A stretch of 64,000 bases of DNA from an uncultured Alphaproteobacteria bacterium (lineage in GTDB: Bacteria; Pseudomonadota; Alphaproteobacteria; HIMB59; GCA-002718135): the NCBI GenBank assembly GCA_902524385.1, contig CABZCZ010000002.1, positions 102,596 to 166,595 on the forward strand, given 5' to 3'. Below are positions 52,268 through 61,460 of the stretch, piece after piece; the first letter of the stretch is position 1; the number at the start of each line of letters is the position of its first letter. The notes under the pieces are model-generated. The model ran no database searches. It saw only the letters and a program-made list of their open reading frames with translations, and was not told the origin of the DNA. The translations under genes and the position numbers were made by a program.

Positions 52268-53581
52268 ATGACAGATTATTTTAAAAATATACCTGAAATA
52301 AAATATGAAGGATCCAACAGTACTAATCCTTTAGCTTTTAAATTTTATGATGAAAATAAAAAAGTTTTAGGTAGGTCTATGAAAGAACATTTACGATTTG
52401 CTACTTGTTATTGGCATACATTTAATTGGCCTGGCCATGATCCATTTGGTGGTCAAACATTTGATAGACCTTGGATGCAAGCAGGTGATGAAATGAAAAT
52501 GGCTGAAGTGAAACTTGATGCTGCATTTGATTTTTTCACTAAAATTAAAACACCCTTTTTCTGCTTTCACGACAGAGATATTTCTCCTGAAGGTTCAAAT
52601 TATGCTGAGACACAAAAAAATTTCTTTCATATTATAGATTTAATGGAACAAAAAATTAATATCTCAGGAATGAAATTACTTTGGGGAACAGCAAATGCTT
52701 TTTCTCATAAAAGATATATGAGTGGTGCCTCTACCAATCCAGATCCAGAAGTTTTTGCATATAAAGCTGCTCAAGTAAAAGATTGCATGGATGCAACTAA
52801 GAGATTAGGTGGTCAAAATTACGTTCTTTGGGGTGGAAGAGAAGGATACGAAACTATTCTTAATACTGATATGAATATGGAAACTGCTAATCTACAAAGA
52901 TTTTTGGAATTAGTCGTTAATTATAAACACAAGATTGGATTTAAAGGTCAAATTTTATTGGAACCAAAGCCTCATGAACCAACTAAACACCAATATGATT
53001 TTGATTCTGCAACTTGCTTAGCTTTTTTACGAAAGGCAGGTTTAGAAAATGAGATTAAATTAAATATTGAAGTTAATCATGCAACTTTATCTGGTCATAA
53101 TTTTGAACATGAAATTGCTTATGCAACTTCGAACAGAGTATTAGGAAGTATTGATATCAATAGAGGCGATACTTTAATTGGTTGGGATACGGATCAATTC
53201 CCAAATAACCCTGCTGACTTAATTATGTCATTTTATTTTATTTTTAAAAATGGTGGCTTAGGCCAAGGAGGTATGAACTTTGATGCAAAAATAAGAAGAC
53301 AATCTATTGATGCTGAAGATTTATTTCATGCTCACATTGGGGGTATGGATGTATGTGCTAAAACACTTATCGCTGTTGAAAAATTAATGAATGATAATGT
53401 TATTCCTAAGTTTATTGAAGATAGATATGAAGACTGGAATAAAATTTTGGGGCAGTTTATTCATAATAAAGATACTGGATTAGATGATATAAATAAAAAA
53501 GTAATCGATGATAATATTGAACCAGAACCTCGTTCAGGAAAACAAGAATATCTGGAAAATATCTTAAATAAATATTTGTAG
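52268..53581 (+). CDS. xylA: Xylose isomerase
   Basis: Interconverts xylose and xylulose (and glucose/fructose more weakly). The 437-residue length and blocks YWHTFNWPGHDPFGGQT, FCFHDRDISPEGSN (catalytic His-Asp), LLEPKPHEPTKHQYDFD and SIDINRGDTLIGWDTDQFP, with the metal ligands, are all as in class II XylA. A GAGG site precedes the ATG at 52268. No xylulokinase gene is seen in the window, so the phosphorylation step must be elsewhere. It is the last sugar gene before the housekeeping block starting with ribF. Confidence 0.93.
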   Translation: MTDYFKNIPEIKYEGSNSTNPLAFKFYDENKKVLGRSMKEHLRFATCYWHTFNWPGHDPFGGQTFDRPWMQAGDEMKMAEVKLDAAFDFFTKIKTPFFCFHDRDISPEGSNYAETQKNFFHIIDLMEQKINISGMKLLWGTANAFSHKRYMSGASTNPDPEVFAYKAAQVKDCMDATKRLGGQNYVLWGGREGYETILNTDMNMETANLQRFLELVVNYKHKIGFKGQILLEPKPHEPTKHQYDFDSATCLAFLRKAGLENEIKLNIEVNHATLSGHNFEHEIAYATSNRVLGSIDINRGDTLIGWDTDQFPNNPADLIMSFYFIFKNGGLGQGGMNFDAKIRRQSIDAEDLFHAHIGGMDVCAKTLIAVEKLMNDNVIPKFIEDRYEDWNKILGQFIHNKDTGLDDINKKVIDDNIEPEPRSGKQEYLENILNKYL

Positions 53582-53623
53582 TTACTAACCATAAGTTTCT
53601 ATACTAATTGATTTATAAATATT

Positions 53624-54553
53624 ATGAAAATTTATAAATTAGATACAGCATCAGATTTTGAAAAGTTAAACCTTTGTCTTGCAATAGGTAATTTTGATGG
53701 AATACATAAAGGGCACCAAGAAATAATAAATAAAATTAAGGAGATTGCATCAAACAATAATTTATTATCTTCTATAATGAGTTTTAATCCTCATCCTCGT
53801 GTTTACTTTAATCAAATTAATGACCCTTTTAATATTTATACTCAAAGTGATAAAATAAATTTTCTTGAAAGATTGGGTTTAGAAATATTTATAGATTTTA
53901 CTTTTGATAACAATCTATCAATATTATCAGCTGATGATTTTGTAACTAAAATTCTTATTGACAAATTAAATATTAAATACTTAGTTATAGGTACTGACTT
54001 TAAGTTTGGAAAAGATAGAAAAGGTAATTTTAAAATATTACAAAAGTATGTAGAAAAAAATAATTTTAATATTCATTTAATCGATCCTATTATGCTTGCT
54101 GATAAATCTGATAAATATTCATCTTCAATAATTCGATCACAAATAAAAGAAGGTTATATGGAAGATGTTACAGAGTCTTTAGGTAGGCCCTGGCATATGC
54201 ATGGAACAATAATTCAAGGTGATAAAAGGGCTAGAGAAATCAATTTTCCGACTGCTAATATGATACCAGATCAACACATATTACCAAAAAGAGGTGTTTA
54301 CTGTGTTAAAGTGATGTTAGAAGGTAAAAAATACAAAGGTGTTTCAAATTTTGGTTTAAGACCAACAGTCGATGGAAGCAAACTCCTTCTAGAGACACAT
54401 ATGTTTAATTTTAGTAAAGAAATATATGGTAAAGAATTGACTGTTGAATTCCTTACATTTATTAGGTCTGAACAAAAGTTTAATAATTTTGAAGAATTAA
54501 CTAAGCAAATCAATAACGATATAAATAAAGCTAAAAAATATCACCAAATATAA
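53624..54553 (+). CDS. ribF: Bifunctional riboflavin kinase/FAD synthetase
   Basis: Makes FMN and FAD from riboflavin. The N-terminal nucleotidyltransferase domain has AIGNFDGIHKGHQEI near residue 20 and SFNPHPRVYF; the C-terminal kinase domain starts around 180 with GRPWHMHGTIIQGDKRA and contains FPTANM and GVSNFGLRPT. The length of 309 residues is normal. Its stop shares a base with the ileS start (TAATG). The ribF-ileS-lspA order is common in proteobacteria. Confidence 0.94.
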   Translation: MKIYKLDTASDFEKLNLCLAIGNFDGIHKGHQEIINKIKEIASNNNLLSSIMSFNPHPRVYFNQINDPFNIYTQSDKINFLERLGLEIFIDFTFDNNLSILSADDFVTKILIDKLNIKYLVIGTDFKFGKDRKGNFKILQKYVEKNNFNIHLIDPIMLADKSDKYSSSIIRSQIKEGYMEDVTESLGRPWHMHGTIIQGDKRAREINFPTANMIPDQHILPKRGVYCVKVMLEGKKYKGVSNFGLRPTVDGSKLLLETHMFNFSKEIYGKELTVEFLTFIRSEQKFNNFEELTKQINNDINKAKKYHQI

Positions 54554-57330
54554 TGGAATATAAAGATACAATTTTTCTTCCCAAAACATCTTTTGAAATG
54601 AGAGCTAACCTTCCTTCAAAAGAACCTGCAATAATAAAGGAGTGGGATAAAAAAAATATTTTTAAAAAGCTAAGAGATAAATCTATAGGTAGAGAAAAAT
54701 TTGTTCTTCATGATGGCCCACCATATGCAAATGGACATATTCATATGGGGACAGCTCTTAATAAAATTTTAAAAGATGTCATTGTGCGAACACAACAAAT
54801 GGTTGGAAAAGACTCTATTTATGTTCCTGGATGGGATTGTCACGGTTTACCAATTGAATGGAAAATAGAGGAAGAATATAGAAATAAAGGAAAGAACAAG
54901 GATGATGTCCCAACTGTTCAATTTAGAAATGAGTGTAGAGAGTTTGCAGAAAAATGGATCGATATACAAAAAAAAGAGTTTAGACGACTTGGTGTTGAAG
55001 GAGATTGGGAAAATCCTTACCTCACAATGTCAAATCAAGCAGAGGCACAAATAGTTAGAGAGCTAGGAAAATTTCTTCTTGATGAAAGTTTGTATAAAGG
55101 AGCAAAACCAGTTCTTTGGTCCGTTGTAGAAAAGACAGCTTTAGCTGATGCTGAAGTTGAATATGAAGATCATACCTCCAACACTATATACGTTAAATTT
55201 TTAATTAAAAATTCTACTGATAAAGATTTAATTGACTCTAATATTGTTATTTGGACAACAACTCCTTGGACGATTCCAGGTAATAGAGCTTTGGCTTATG
55301 GTAAAGAATTAGATTATTCACTTATTGTTGTTGAAGAATTAGAAAAGGATAGTTTAGTTAAAAAAAATGATAAATTAATATTTGCTTCAGAACTTTTAGA
55401 AAGTGTAACTAAAGAAATTGGTATTAAGAAATTTAGTACAAAAAAGAAATTAAAAGGAGATAATTTATCTTCTTGTGAGTGCGAGCACCCATTTAAACAA
55501 TTGGGTTATGATTTTATTGTAAAACCATTTCATGGGGATTTTGTAAACTTAGAACAGGGAACAGGAGTCGTACACATAGCTCCTGGACACGGAGATGATG
55601 ACTATGTTTTAGGTATAGAAAACAATGTTGATATTATCCAGACAGTTCAAGATGATGGAAAATATAATCAACATGCCGTTGGTTTTGAAGGTGAACATAT
55701 TTATAAAGTAGATCACAAAATTGCAGATAAATTAGAAGAATTTTCAAAATTATTATTTAAAGGGACGCTTCGTCATAGCTATCCACATTCATGGAGGTCT
55801 AAAGCTCCTCTTATTTATAGAAATACTCCACAATGGTTCATTTCCATGGAAAAAAATAATTTAAGACACATTGCTCTTAAATCAATTGATGAAACTACTT
55901 TTTATCCTCCTCAAGGCCAAACAAGGCTTAGATCAATGATTGAAACTAGACCGGATTGGTGTGTATCTAGACAAAGAGTGTGGGGTGTACCTTTACCATT
56001 ATTTGTAAATAAAAAAACGGGTCAACCTTTAAGAGATGAAAATATTATCAATAGAATAGCTGACATATATGAAAAAGAAGGAAGCAATACGTGGTTTACT
56101 GAAGATCCACAAAGGTTTTTAGGTGATGAATATTCAATTGATGATTATGAACAGGTAAAAGATGTAGTTGAAGTATGGTTTGATAGTGGTTCTACACATG
56201 CCTTTTGTTTAGAACAAAGAGAAGATTTGAAATGGCCTGCATCGATGTACTTAGAAGGAAGTGATCAACACAGAGGATGGTTTCATTCATCTCTTTTAGA
56301 ATCTTCGGGCACTAGGGGAAAGGCACCATATGAAAGTGTTTTGACACACGGATTCGTTGTTGACGGAAGAGGACGTAAAATGTCTAAATCTTTAGGTAAT
56401 GTCATTTCTCCTGATGATATTTTAAAAAAATATGGAGTAGATATTTTAAGATTATGGGTTGTTGCTTCTGATTATTATGATGATCTTAAACTTGATAATG
56501 CCATTCTCAAATCACAAGCTGAGTCTTATAGAAGAATAAGAAACACCTTTCGTTTTTTAATCGGTAATTTATATGATTTTACTGAAGAAGAAGCTATTGA
56601 TGAGAGTGAGTTTCCAGAGTTAGAAAAATATCTTCTACATCGGTTGTGGGAAGTTGATCAAGTTGTCCAAAAATGTGTATCAACATTTAACTTTCACTTG
56701 ATGTTTACAACACTATTGAACTTTTGTTCAAGCGACCTTTCAGCTTTTTATTTTGATATTAGAAAAGACACTATATATTGTGATAGTAAAGAGTCAGTTA
56801 AAAGAAGGTCTACTAGAACTCTATTAAATATAATTTTTAATCATTTAGTAAGATGGTTTGCCCCATCGATTTCCTTTACTTCTGAAGAAGCTTGGAAAGC
56901 CATGGGAAATAAAGAAAGTATACACCTACAAGATTTTTTACAATGTAAAAAAGAATATGAGGATAATCAATTAAATGAAAAATGGAATATAATTAAAAAT
57001 ATTAGAAAAGTTGCTACTGGAGCCATTGAAATAATTAGAGAAGAAAAAACTATTCGCTCAAGCCTTGAAGCACACATAGATATTTTTGTTTCTACAGAAA
57101 GTTATAAAAAACTAGATAAAGTAATGTTTGATGAAATTACAATTACTTCATCATTTTCTTTGTATGTTATTGACGAAAAATCCAATGGTTTTTCTATTGA
57201 AGATATTTCTGATGTTATTGTAAAAGCATCAAAGGTAAATGGAAAAAAGTGTCAAAGATGTTGGAAATATGAGGCAAAGTTAATAAATGATGAAGTTTGT
57301 AAAAGGTGTAATACTGTAATATTTAAGTGA
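54553..57330 (+). CDS. ileS: Isoleucyl-tRNA synthetase
   Basis: Charges tRNA-Ile. A 925-residue class I synthetase with the HIGH-type motif HIHMG (residues 62-66), the KMSKS motif in GRKMSKSLGN near residue 611, and the C-terminal zinc cysteines CQRC and CKRC in the last 30 residues. Blocks VPGWDCHGLPIEWKIE and VIWTTTPWTIPGNRALAYG are typical. It is the bacterial type with zinc-binding C-terminus. It is coupled to lspA, whose GTG start overlaps the stop by 4 bases. Confidence 0.97.
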   Translation: MEYKDTIFLPKTSFEMRANLPSKEPAIIKEWDKKNIFKKLRDKSIGREKFVLHDGPPYANGHIHMGTALNKILKDVIVRTQQMVGKDSIYVPGWDCHGLPIEWKIEEEYRNKGKNKDDVPTVQFRNECREFAEKWIDIQKKEFRRLGVEGDWENPYLTMSNQAEAQIVRELGKFLLDESLYKGAKPVLWSVVEKTALADAEVEYEDHTSNTIYVKFLIKNSTDKDLIDSNIVIWTTTPWTIPGNRALAYGKELDYSLIVVEELEKDSLVKKNDKLIFASELLESVTKEIGIKKFSTKKKLKGDNLSSCECEHPFKQLGYDFIVKPFHGDFVNLEQGTGVVHIAPGHGDDDYVLGIENNVDIIQTVQDDGKYNQHAVGFEGEHIYKVDHKIADKLEEFSKLLFKGTLRHSYPHSWRSKAPLIYRNTPQWFISMEKNNLRHIALKSIDETTFYPPQGQTRLRSMIETRPDWCVSRQRVWGVPLPLFVNKKTGQPLRDENIINRIADIYEKEGSNTWFTEDPQRFLGDEYSIDDYEQVKDVVEVWFDSGSTHAFCLEQREDLKWPASMYLEGSDQHRGWFHSSLLESSGTRGKAPYESVLTHGFVVDGRGRKMSKSLGNVISPDDILKKYGVDILRLWVVASDYYDDLKLDNAILKSQAESYRRIRNTFRFLIGNLYDFTEEEAIDESEFPELEKYLLHRLWEVDQVVQKCVSTFNFHLMFTTLLNFCSSDLSAFYFDIRKDTIYCDSKESVKRRSTRTLLNIIFNHLVRWFAPSISFTSEEAWKAMGNKESIHLQDFLQCKKEYEDNQLNEKWNIIKNIRKVATGAIEIIREEKTIRSSLEAHIDIFVSTESYKKLDKVMFDEITITSSFSLYVIDEKSNGFSIEDISDVIVKASKVNGKKCQRCWKYEAKLINDEVCKRCNTVIFK

Positions 57331-57779
57331 TTAAAACAACAGTATTTATTTTTTTGATATTATTAGATTTATTAACAAAATTTTTGATTCAAAAAAATTT
57401 ATTTTTAAATCAATCAATAAGAATCAATGAATATTTTGATTTGGTTTATGTTCAGAACTTTGGTGTTTCTTTTGGTTTATTTTCTGGTTATGTTTCTCAT
57501 TGGATACTAATATTTATAGCCTTATTAGTTGTTATATTAATTTTTTATTTATATATTAAATCAGATAAACAACTTGAAAAACTGGCTTATTTCTTTGTTA
57601 TGATTGGGGCATTATCAAATATTATTGATAGATTGATAAATAGTTATGTTGTTGATTTTATCTTACTACATTATGAAAATTTTTATTTGCCAGCATTTAA
57701 TCTAGCAGATATCTATATTACAATTGGAATTATCATGTTATTAATTAGTTTTTTTATAAAATCAAAAAAATTAAAATGA
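57327..57779 (+). CDS. lspA: Lipoprotein signal peptidase (signal peptidase II)
   Basis: Cleaves signal peptides of prolipoproteins in the inner membrane. A 150-residue protein with four membrane segments, the motif NFGVSFGLF, and the catalytic aspartates D110 in YVVDF and D128 in FNLADIYI; NIIDR precedes them. Start is GTG overlapping the ileS stop by 4 bases. The following gene encodes a lipoprotein that is itself a likely substrate. Confidence 0.93.
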   Translation: MIKTTVFIFLILLDLLTKFLIQKNLFLNQSIRINEYFDLVYVQNFGVSFGLFSGYVSHWILIFIALLVVILIFYLYIKSDKQLEKLAYFFVMIGALSNIIDRLINSYVVDFILLHYENFYLPAFNLADIYITIGIIMLLISFFIKSKKLK

Positions 57780-58276
57780 AAAAAGTTATTTTTGTAACAA
57801 TCATTTCCTCAATTTTTCTATCTTCTTGTAATACTATAAGAAGTAGTGCTGGTGTAGAAAGAAAGGTAATAGATGAATACAATGTAGTTGAAAACCCTCC
57901 ATTGGTAATTCCACCAAATTTTAATTTACTACCACCTGATCAAATTGAATCAAAAGATATTGATGATACCGATAGTGAGCTTGCAAAGGAAATTCTCTTT
58001 GGTCTGGATGAAGATAGTGATGAAACAGCTTCTGAAAATTCTGTTATTGACAATATTTTAAAAGAAACTGAAGCAGATCAAGTAGATAATAGTATCAGAC
58101 AAGATCTTGATGGGAACTCAGAAGATGAAATAACTCAAAATAATACAGATGTTGAAATTGAAAATATAGAAGAGCCAAAAAAGAAGAAAAAGCTTCTCTT
58201 TTTCAAGAGTAAAGTAGAAAATGAAGATGATGAAGAAGATCAACCTAAAAAGAAAAAGAAATTTTTCTTCTTTTAA
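57776..58276 (+). CDS. Lipoprotein, BamF/DUF3035-like
   Basis: A 166-residue predicted lipoprotein: signal peptide with lipobox LSSC and Cys18. The segment VIDEYNVVENPPLVIPPNF with LLPPD is the hallmark of the alphaproteobacterial DUF3035 family, described as an outer-membrane BAM component (BamF). The rest is acidic and apparently unordered, ending in a low-complexity tail with two basic blocks (PKKKKK, PKKKKKFFFF) spaced by acidic residues. It overlaps lspA by 4 bases, as is usual for this family's position after lspA in Alphaproteobacteria. Confidence 0.78.
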   Translation: MKKVIFVTIISSIFLSSCNTIRSSAGVERKVIDEYNVVENPPLVIPPNFNLLPPDQIESKDIDDTDSELAKEILFGLDEDSDETASENSVIDNILKETEADQVDNSIRQDLDGNSEDEITQNNTDVEIENIEEPKKKKKLLFFKSKVENEDDEEDQPKKKKKFFFF

Positions 58277-58284
58277 TTTTATCA

Positions 58285-59490
58285 ATGGAAATAAAATACT
58301 TTAATTCAAATTTTGACAAAATCACTCAAAATAAAGATACTGATCAAAGTATAACTAATGTAATAGAAAAACTGTCTTCTCTGAATATTATTTCAGATAA
58401 AAATTTATTAGAAGAAACTATAAAAATTTCAAATCAATTTAAAGAGAAAAAGGAAAAAATAATTGTATTTGGCACAGGAGGTTCAAATTTAGGAGCTAGA
58501 GCATTAAACAATATTATTTCCAATAATAAAATTACCTTAGAATTTTATGATAATGTTGACCCTATTAATTTTGAGAAAAATTTTCAAAATACTAATTTTG
58601 AGCTAACTGGCTTCCTAGTTATTTCAAAATCTGGTACTACACCAGAGACATTATCTCAATTTTCATGTCTCTATCAAAAGGCAATAGAAGCAAACAAAGT
58701 TGAAGTTTTTTTTTCAAATACTCTAATCATAACTGAATTTAAAGAATCACCACTTTTTACAATAGCAAAAGATAATAATTGTTTACTATTAGAGCATCAT
58801 AAAGATGTTGGAGGTAGATATTCTATATTTACCAATGTAGGTATAGTTCCTGCAATCATTTCTGGATTAAATATACATACACTTTTTAGTGGAGCATCTG
58901 AAGTAATTAATAATATTAATAATTACAGACCTTATGATCTTGGAAGATATTTAACTCAAAAAGAAAATATAAAATTCACTAATAATGTTTTAATGACATA
59001 TTCTGATTCTCTTTATTTTTTTGGAAAATGGTATCTGCAACTTTGGGCAGAAAGTATTGGAAAAAATAATAAAGGTATTACAGCAATTCATTCAGTAGGG
59101 ACTACTGATCAGCATAGTCAATTACAATTATATTTAGATGGACCTAAAGATAAATATTTTACTTTTATCACTACAGATCATTCAAATAAAGGCATAAAAA
59201 TTCATAATGATATGTTTAAAGGAACTGCTGTTGACTATTTTAAAGATAAAACAATGGGAGATTTAATGGAAGCTGAACAGCGTGCAACCATTGAAACTTT
59301 TAAATTAAATAATTTTAGTTTTAGACAAATCTATATTCCTAAAATAGATGAACAAAACTTAGGTAAATTATTATCGTTTAGTATTATAGAAACAATTGCT
59401 TCCTGTATGTATTTAGATGTAGATCCTTTTGATCAACCTGCTGTTGAACAAGGTAAAAAACTAACAAAAACTTATTTAAGACAATTTTAA
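58285..59490 (+). CDS. pgi: Glucose-6-phosphate isomerase
   Basis: Interconverts glucose-6-phosphate and fructose-6-phosphate. The protein has 401 residues, shorter than the ~550 of the E. coli form but complete, as in many Alphaproteobacteria with a short Pgi. SIS-domain blocks FGTGGSNLGARAL, VISKSGTTPETL, DVGGRYSIFTNVG, LWAESIGKNNKG and HSVGTTDQHSQLQLYLDG are all present. It starts 8 bases after the lipoprotein gene. The 3' end overlaps the convergent rsmD gene by 15 bases. Confidence 0.93.
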   Translation: MEIKYFNSNFDKITQNKDTDQSITNVIEKLSSLNIISDKNLLEETIKISNQFKEKKEKIIVFGTGGSNLGARALNNIISNNKITLEFYDNVDPINFEKNFQNTNFELTGFLVISKSGTTPETLSQFSCLYQKAIEANKVEVFFSNTLIITEFKESPLFTIAKDNNCLLLEHHKDVGGRYSIFTNVGIVPAIISGLNIHTLFSGASEVINNINNYRPYDLGRYLTQKENIKFTNNVLMTYSDSLYFFGKWYLQLWAESIGKNNKGITAIHSVGTTDQHSQLQLYLDGPKDKYFTFITTDHSNKGIKIHNDMFKGTAVDYFKDKTMGDLMEAEQRATIETFKLNNFSFRQIYIPKIDEQNLGKLLSFSIIETIASCMYLDVDPFDQPAVEQGKKLTKTYLRQF

Positions 59491-60036
59491 AAAATAAATT
59501 ATTGTTTTACCGTAAGTTTTTTTTTGAAGTATATTTAAATTTTCTGGTATTATAATATTATCTTTCATACTCGTCTCCAAACCAATCAAAGTAGTATCTT
59601 TAACTTTATTTGATAAATTTTCTAAAAAATTTGTTAAATTATACTTTCCATATGGTGGATCAATATAAACAACTGAAATATTTTGAAATTCTACTTCTAA
59701 TGTAGAATTAATAATGTCTTCATCATAAATTTTAAATTGATTATTTTTACAAATACCTAAGCAATTTTTTGTTAAAATATTAATAACATTAATATTATTC
59801 TCAAAAAAAATTACCTCACTTATGCCTCTAGAAATTGCCTCTAAACCCATTGTGCCAATACCTGCGAAAAGATCTAAAAAAATTTTATTTTTATATAATT
59901 CAATAGAATTTTTGATTGCATAACTTTCAATAATTGAAAAAAAAGCTTCTCTTTTTAGAGAAGAAGTTGGTCTTACAAAATCATCAATGCTAGTTAATTT
60001 TTTTTGCTTAAACTTTCCTCCAGTAATCCGTATCAT
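59476..60036 (-). CDS. rsmD: 16S rRNA (guanine966-N2)-methyltransferase
   Basis: A 186-residue SAM-dependent methyltransferase. The N-terminus MIRITGGKFKQKKL, the block RPTSSLKREAFFSI and the motif FLDLFAGIGTMGLEAISRG are diagnostic for RsmD, and the catalytic YIDPPYGKYN follows near residue 126. It overlaps the upstream pseudouridine synthase by 4 bases, forming a minus-strand operon with it. Confidence 0.92.
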   Translation of the reverse strand: MIRITGGKFKQKKLTSIDDFVRPTSSLKREAFFSIIESYAIKNSIELYKNKIFLDLFAGIGTMGLEAISRGISEVIFFENNINVINILTKNCLGICKNNQFKIYDEDIINSTLEVEFQNISVVYIDPPYGKYNLTNFLENLSNKVKDTTLIGLETSMKDNIIIPENLNILQKKTYGKTIIYFLKLS

Positions 60037-60725
60037 TTGCTAATTGAATTTAATTTTTGAAATTGCCCTTCTTTAAGTCTTCCAAGCTTATAAGGGCCAT
60101 ATCCAATTCTTATTAATTTAACTATTTTCCATGAAAAATAATTACAAATATTTCTAATTTCTCTATTTTTTCCTTCTTTAAGTTTAAAAATTAACCAACT
60201 GTGATTTTTTAATTTTTTTTCATAGGCAACTTTAATTTTTTTATAACTTATTTTTTTAATGGTAATTCCTTTATTTATTTTTTGTAAATCTGTATTTTGT
60301 ACATTGCTATTTAAACAAACTCTATAGATCCGCTCAATGTTTGAAGATGGATGTTCTAAATATCTTGAATAATCACCATTATTAGTTAGCAAGACCAATC
60401 CTTCACTCATATAATCTAATCTTCCAACACTTATTAATTGACCAATATTTTTTGGTAATAAATCAAAAATTTTTTTTCTACCTAAACTATCTTTTGTACT
60501 ACAAATATATTTTACTGGTTTATATAACTTCCATACTTCAACTTTATTTGCTTTTTTAACAATTTTATTATTAACTTTAATTACATCTAAATTACTTACT
60601 TTATGACTTGGATGAACGCATAGTTGATTATTAATTTTGATTTTTTTTTCTACAATTAATTTTTCTGCATCTCTTCGTGAACAAATTCCAGCACTGGATA
60701 GATATTTTGAAATTCTAATATTCAC
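60033..60725 (-). CDS. Pseudouridine synthase of the RluB/RsuA type
   Basis: A 230-residue enzyme with an N-terminal S4 domain (RISKYLSSAGICSRRDAEKLI) and the RsuA-family catalytic block VGRLDYMSEGLVLLTNNGD, in which the Asp attacks uridine. The segment LKEGKNREIRNIC is typical. Large-subunit RluB (23S U2605) is the likely assignment, with RluE/F or RsuA as alternatives. It is linked by 4-base overlaps to rsmD after it and to the peptidase C26 gene before it. Confidence 0.87.
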   Translation of the reverse strand: MNIRISKYLSSAGICSRRDAEKLIVEKKIKINNQLCVHPSHKVSNLDVIKVNNKIVKKANKVEVWKLYKPVKYICSTKDSLGRKKIFDLLPKNIGQLISVGRLDYMSEGLVLLTNNGDYSRYLEHPSSNIERIYRVCLNSNVQNTDLQKINKGITIKKISYKKIKVAYEKKLKNHSWLIFKLKEGKNREIRNICNYFSWKIVKLIRIGYGPYKLGRLKEGQFQKLNSISK

Positions 60726-61420
60726 TTTGTTTCACTAATAAAATTATTAATTATTTTTATGTCATATTTTGTAATTAAAAATTCAGGATGCCATTGTAAG
60801 CCAATACACCATTTATGTTTTTTATGCTCTATTCCTTCAATAACACCATCATTGGCTGTACATGAAACATTTAAGTCCTTACCTACTTTTTTTACTGACT
60901 GATGATGTGCACTATTAACATTTATTTTTTGAGTCCCACATATTTCATGTAGTTGAGTATTTTCTGAAATATTAACACTATGACTAGTTTGATTTCTTGG
61001 ATTTACTTGTTCATGGTTTATCGGGTCTCTTTTTAAATCTTGTATTAATGTTCCACCACATGCAACATTAATAAGTTGCGCACCACCACAAATTCCCAAT
61101 ATAGGTTTGTTATATTTAAAAAAATTATTGAAAATATTTATTTCAAAATTTGTTCTCTTATTTTTAATATTTTTAGATTGAGTGTTACTTGTTTTATATA
61201 ATTTGGGATTAATATCAAAATCTCCTCCAGTTATAATTAAACCATCAATTAAATGACAAAAATCATCAATATATTTTTTTTCGTGCAACAGAGGAAACGG
61301 AATAGCATTAAATTTTGTTAAGGAAGTTAAATAATTTTCCCTCAATGCATACCATGGAAACTTTGAGTATGTTTTCTTTTTTTCACTATCAAGAGATATT
61401 CCAATAATTGGTTTTTTCAT
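60722..61420 (-). CDS. Gamma-glutamyl-gamma-aminobutyrate hydrolase-family protein (peptidase C26)
   Basis: A 232-residue class I glutamine amidotransferase-like hydrolase. The nucleophile is C111 in LGICGGAQL, the catalytic His-Glu pair is in LQWHPEF, and ITGGDFDINPKLY is the typical N-terminal block. PuuD-type enzymes release GABA from gamma-Glu-GABA in putrescine breakdown. It is first in the minus-strand operon before the pseudouridine synthase and rsmD. It starts 40 bases from the divergent tadA gene. Confidence 0.88.
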   Translation of the reverse strand: MKKPIIGISLDSEKKKTYSKFPWYALRENYLTSLTKFNAIPFPLLHEKKYIDDFCHLIDGLIITGGDFDINPKLYKTSNTQSKNIKNKRTNFEINIFNNFFKYNKPILGICGGAQLINVACGGTLIQDLKRDPINHEQVNPRNQTSHSVNISENTQLHEICGTQKINVNSAHHQSVKKVGKDLNVSCTANDGVIEGIEHKKHKWCIGLQWHPEFLITKYDIKIINNFISETK

Positions 61421-61460
61421 TATAATTCAATTATAATGTACAACATAAGTGTGTTCCAGA

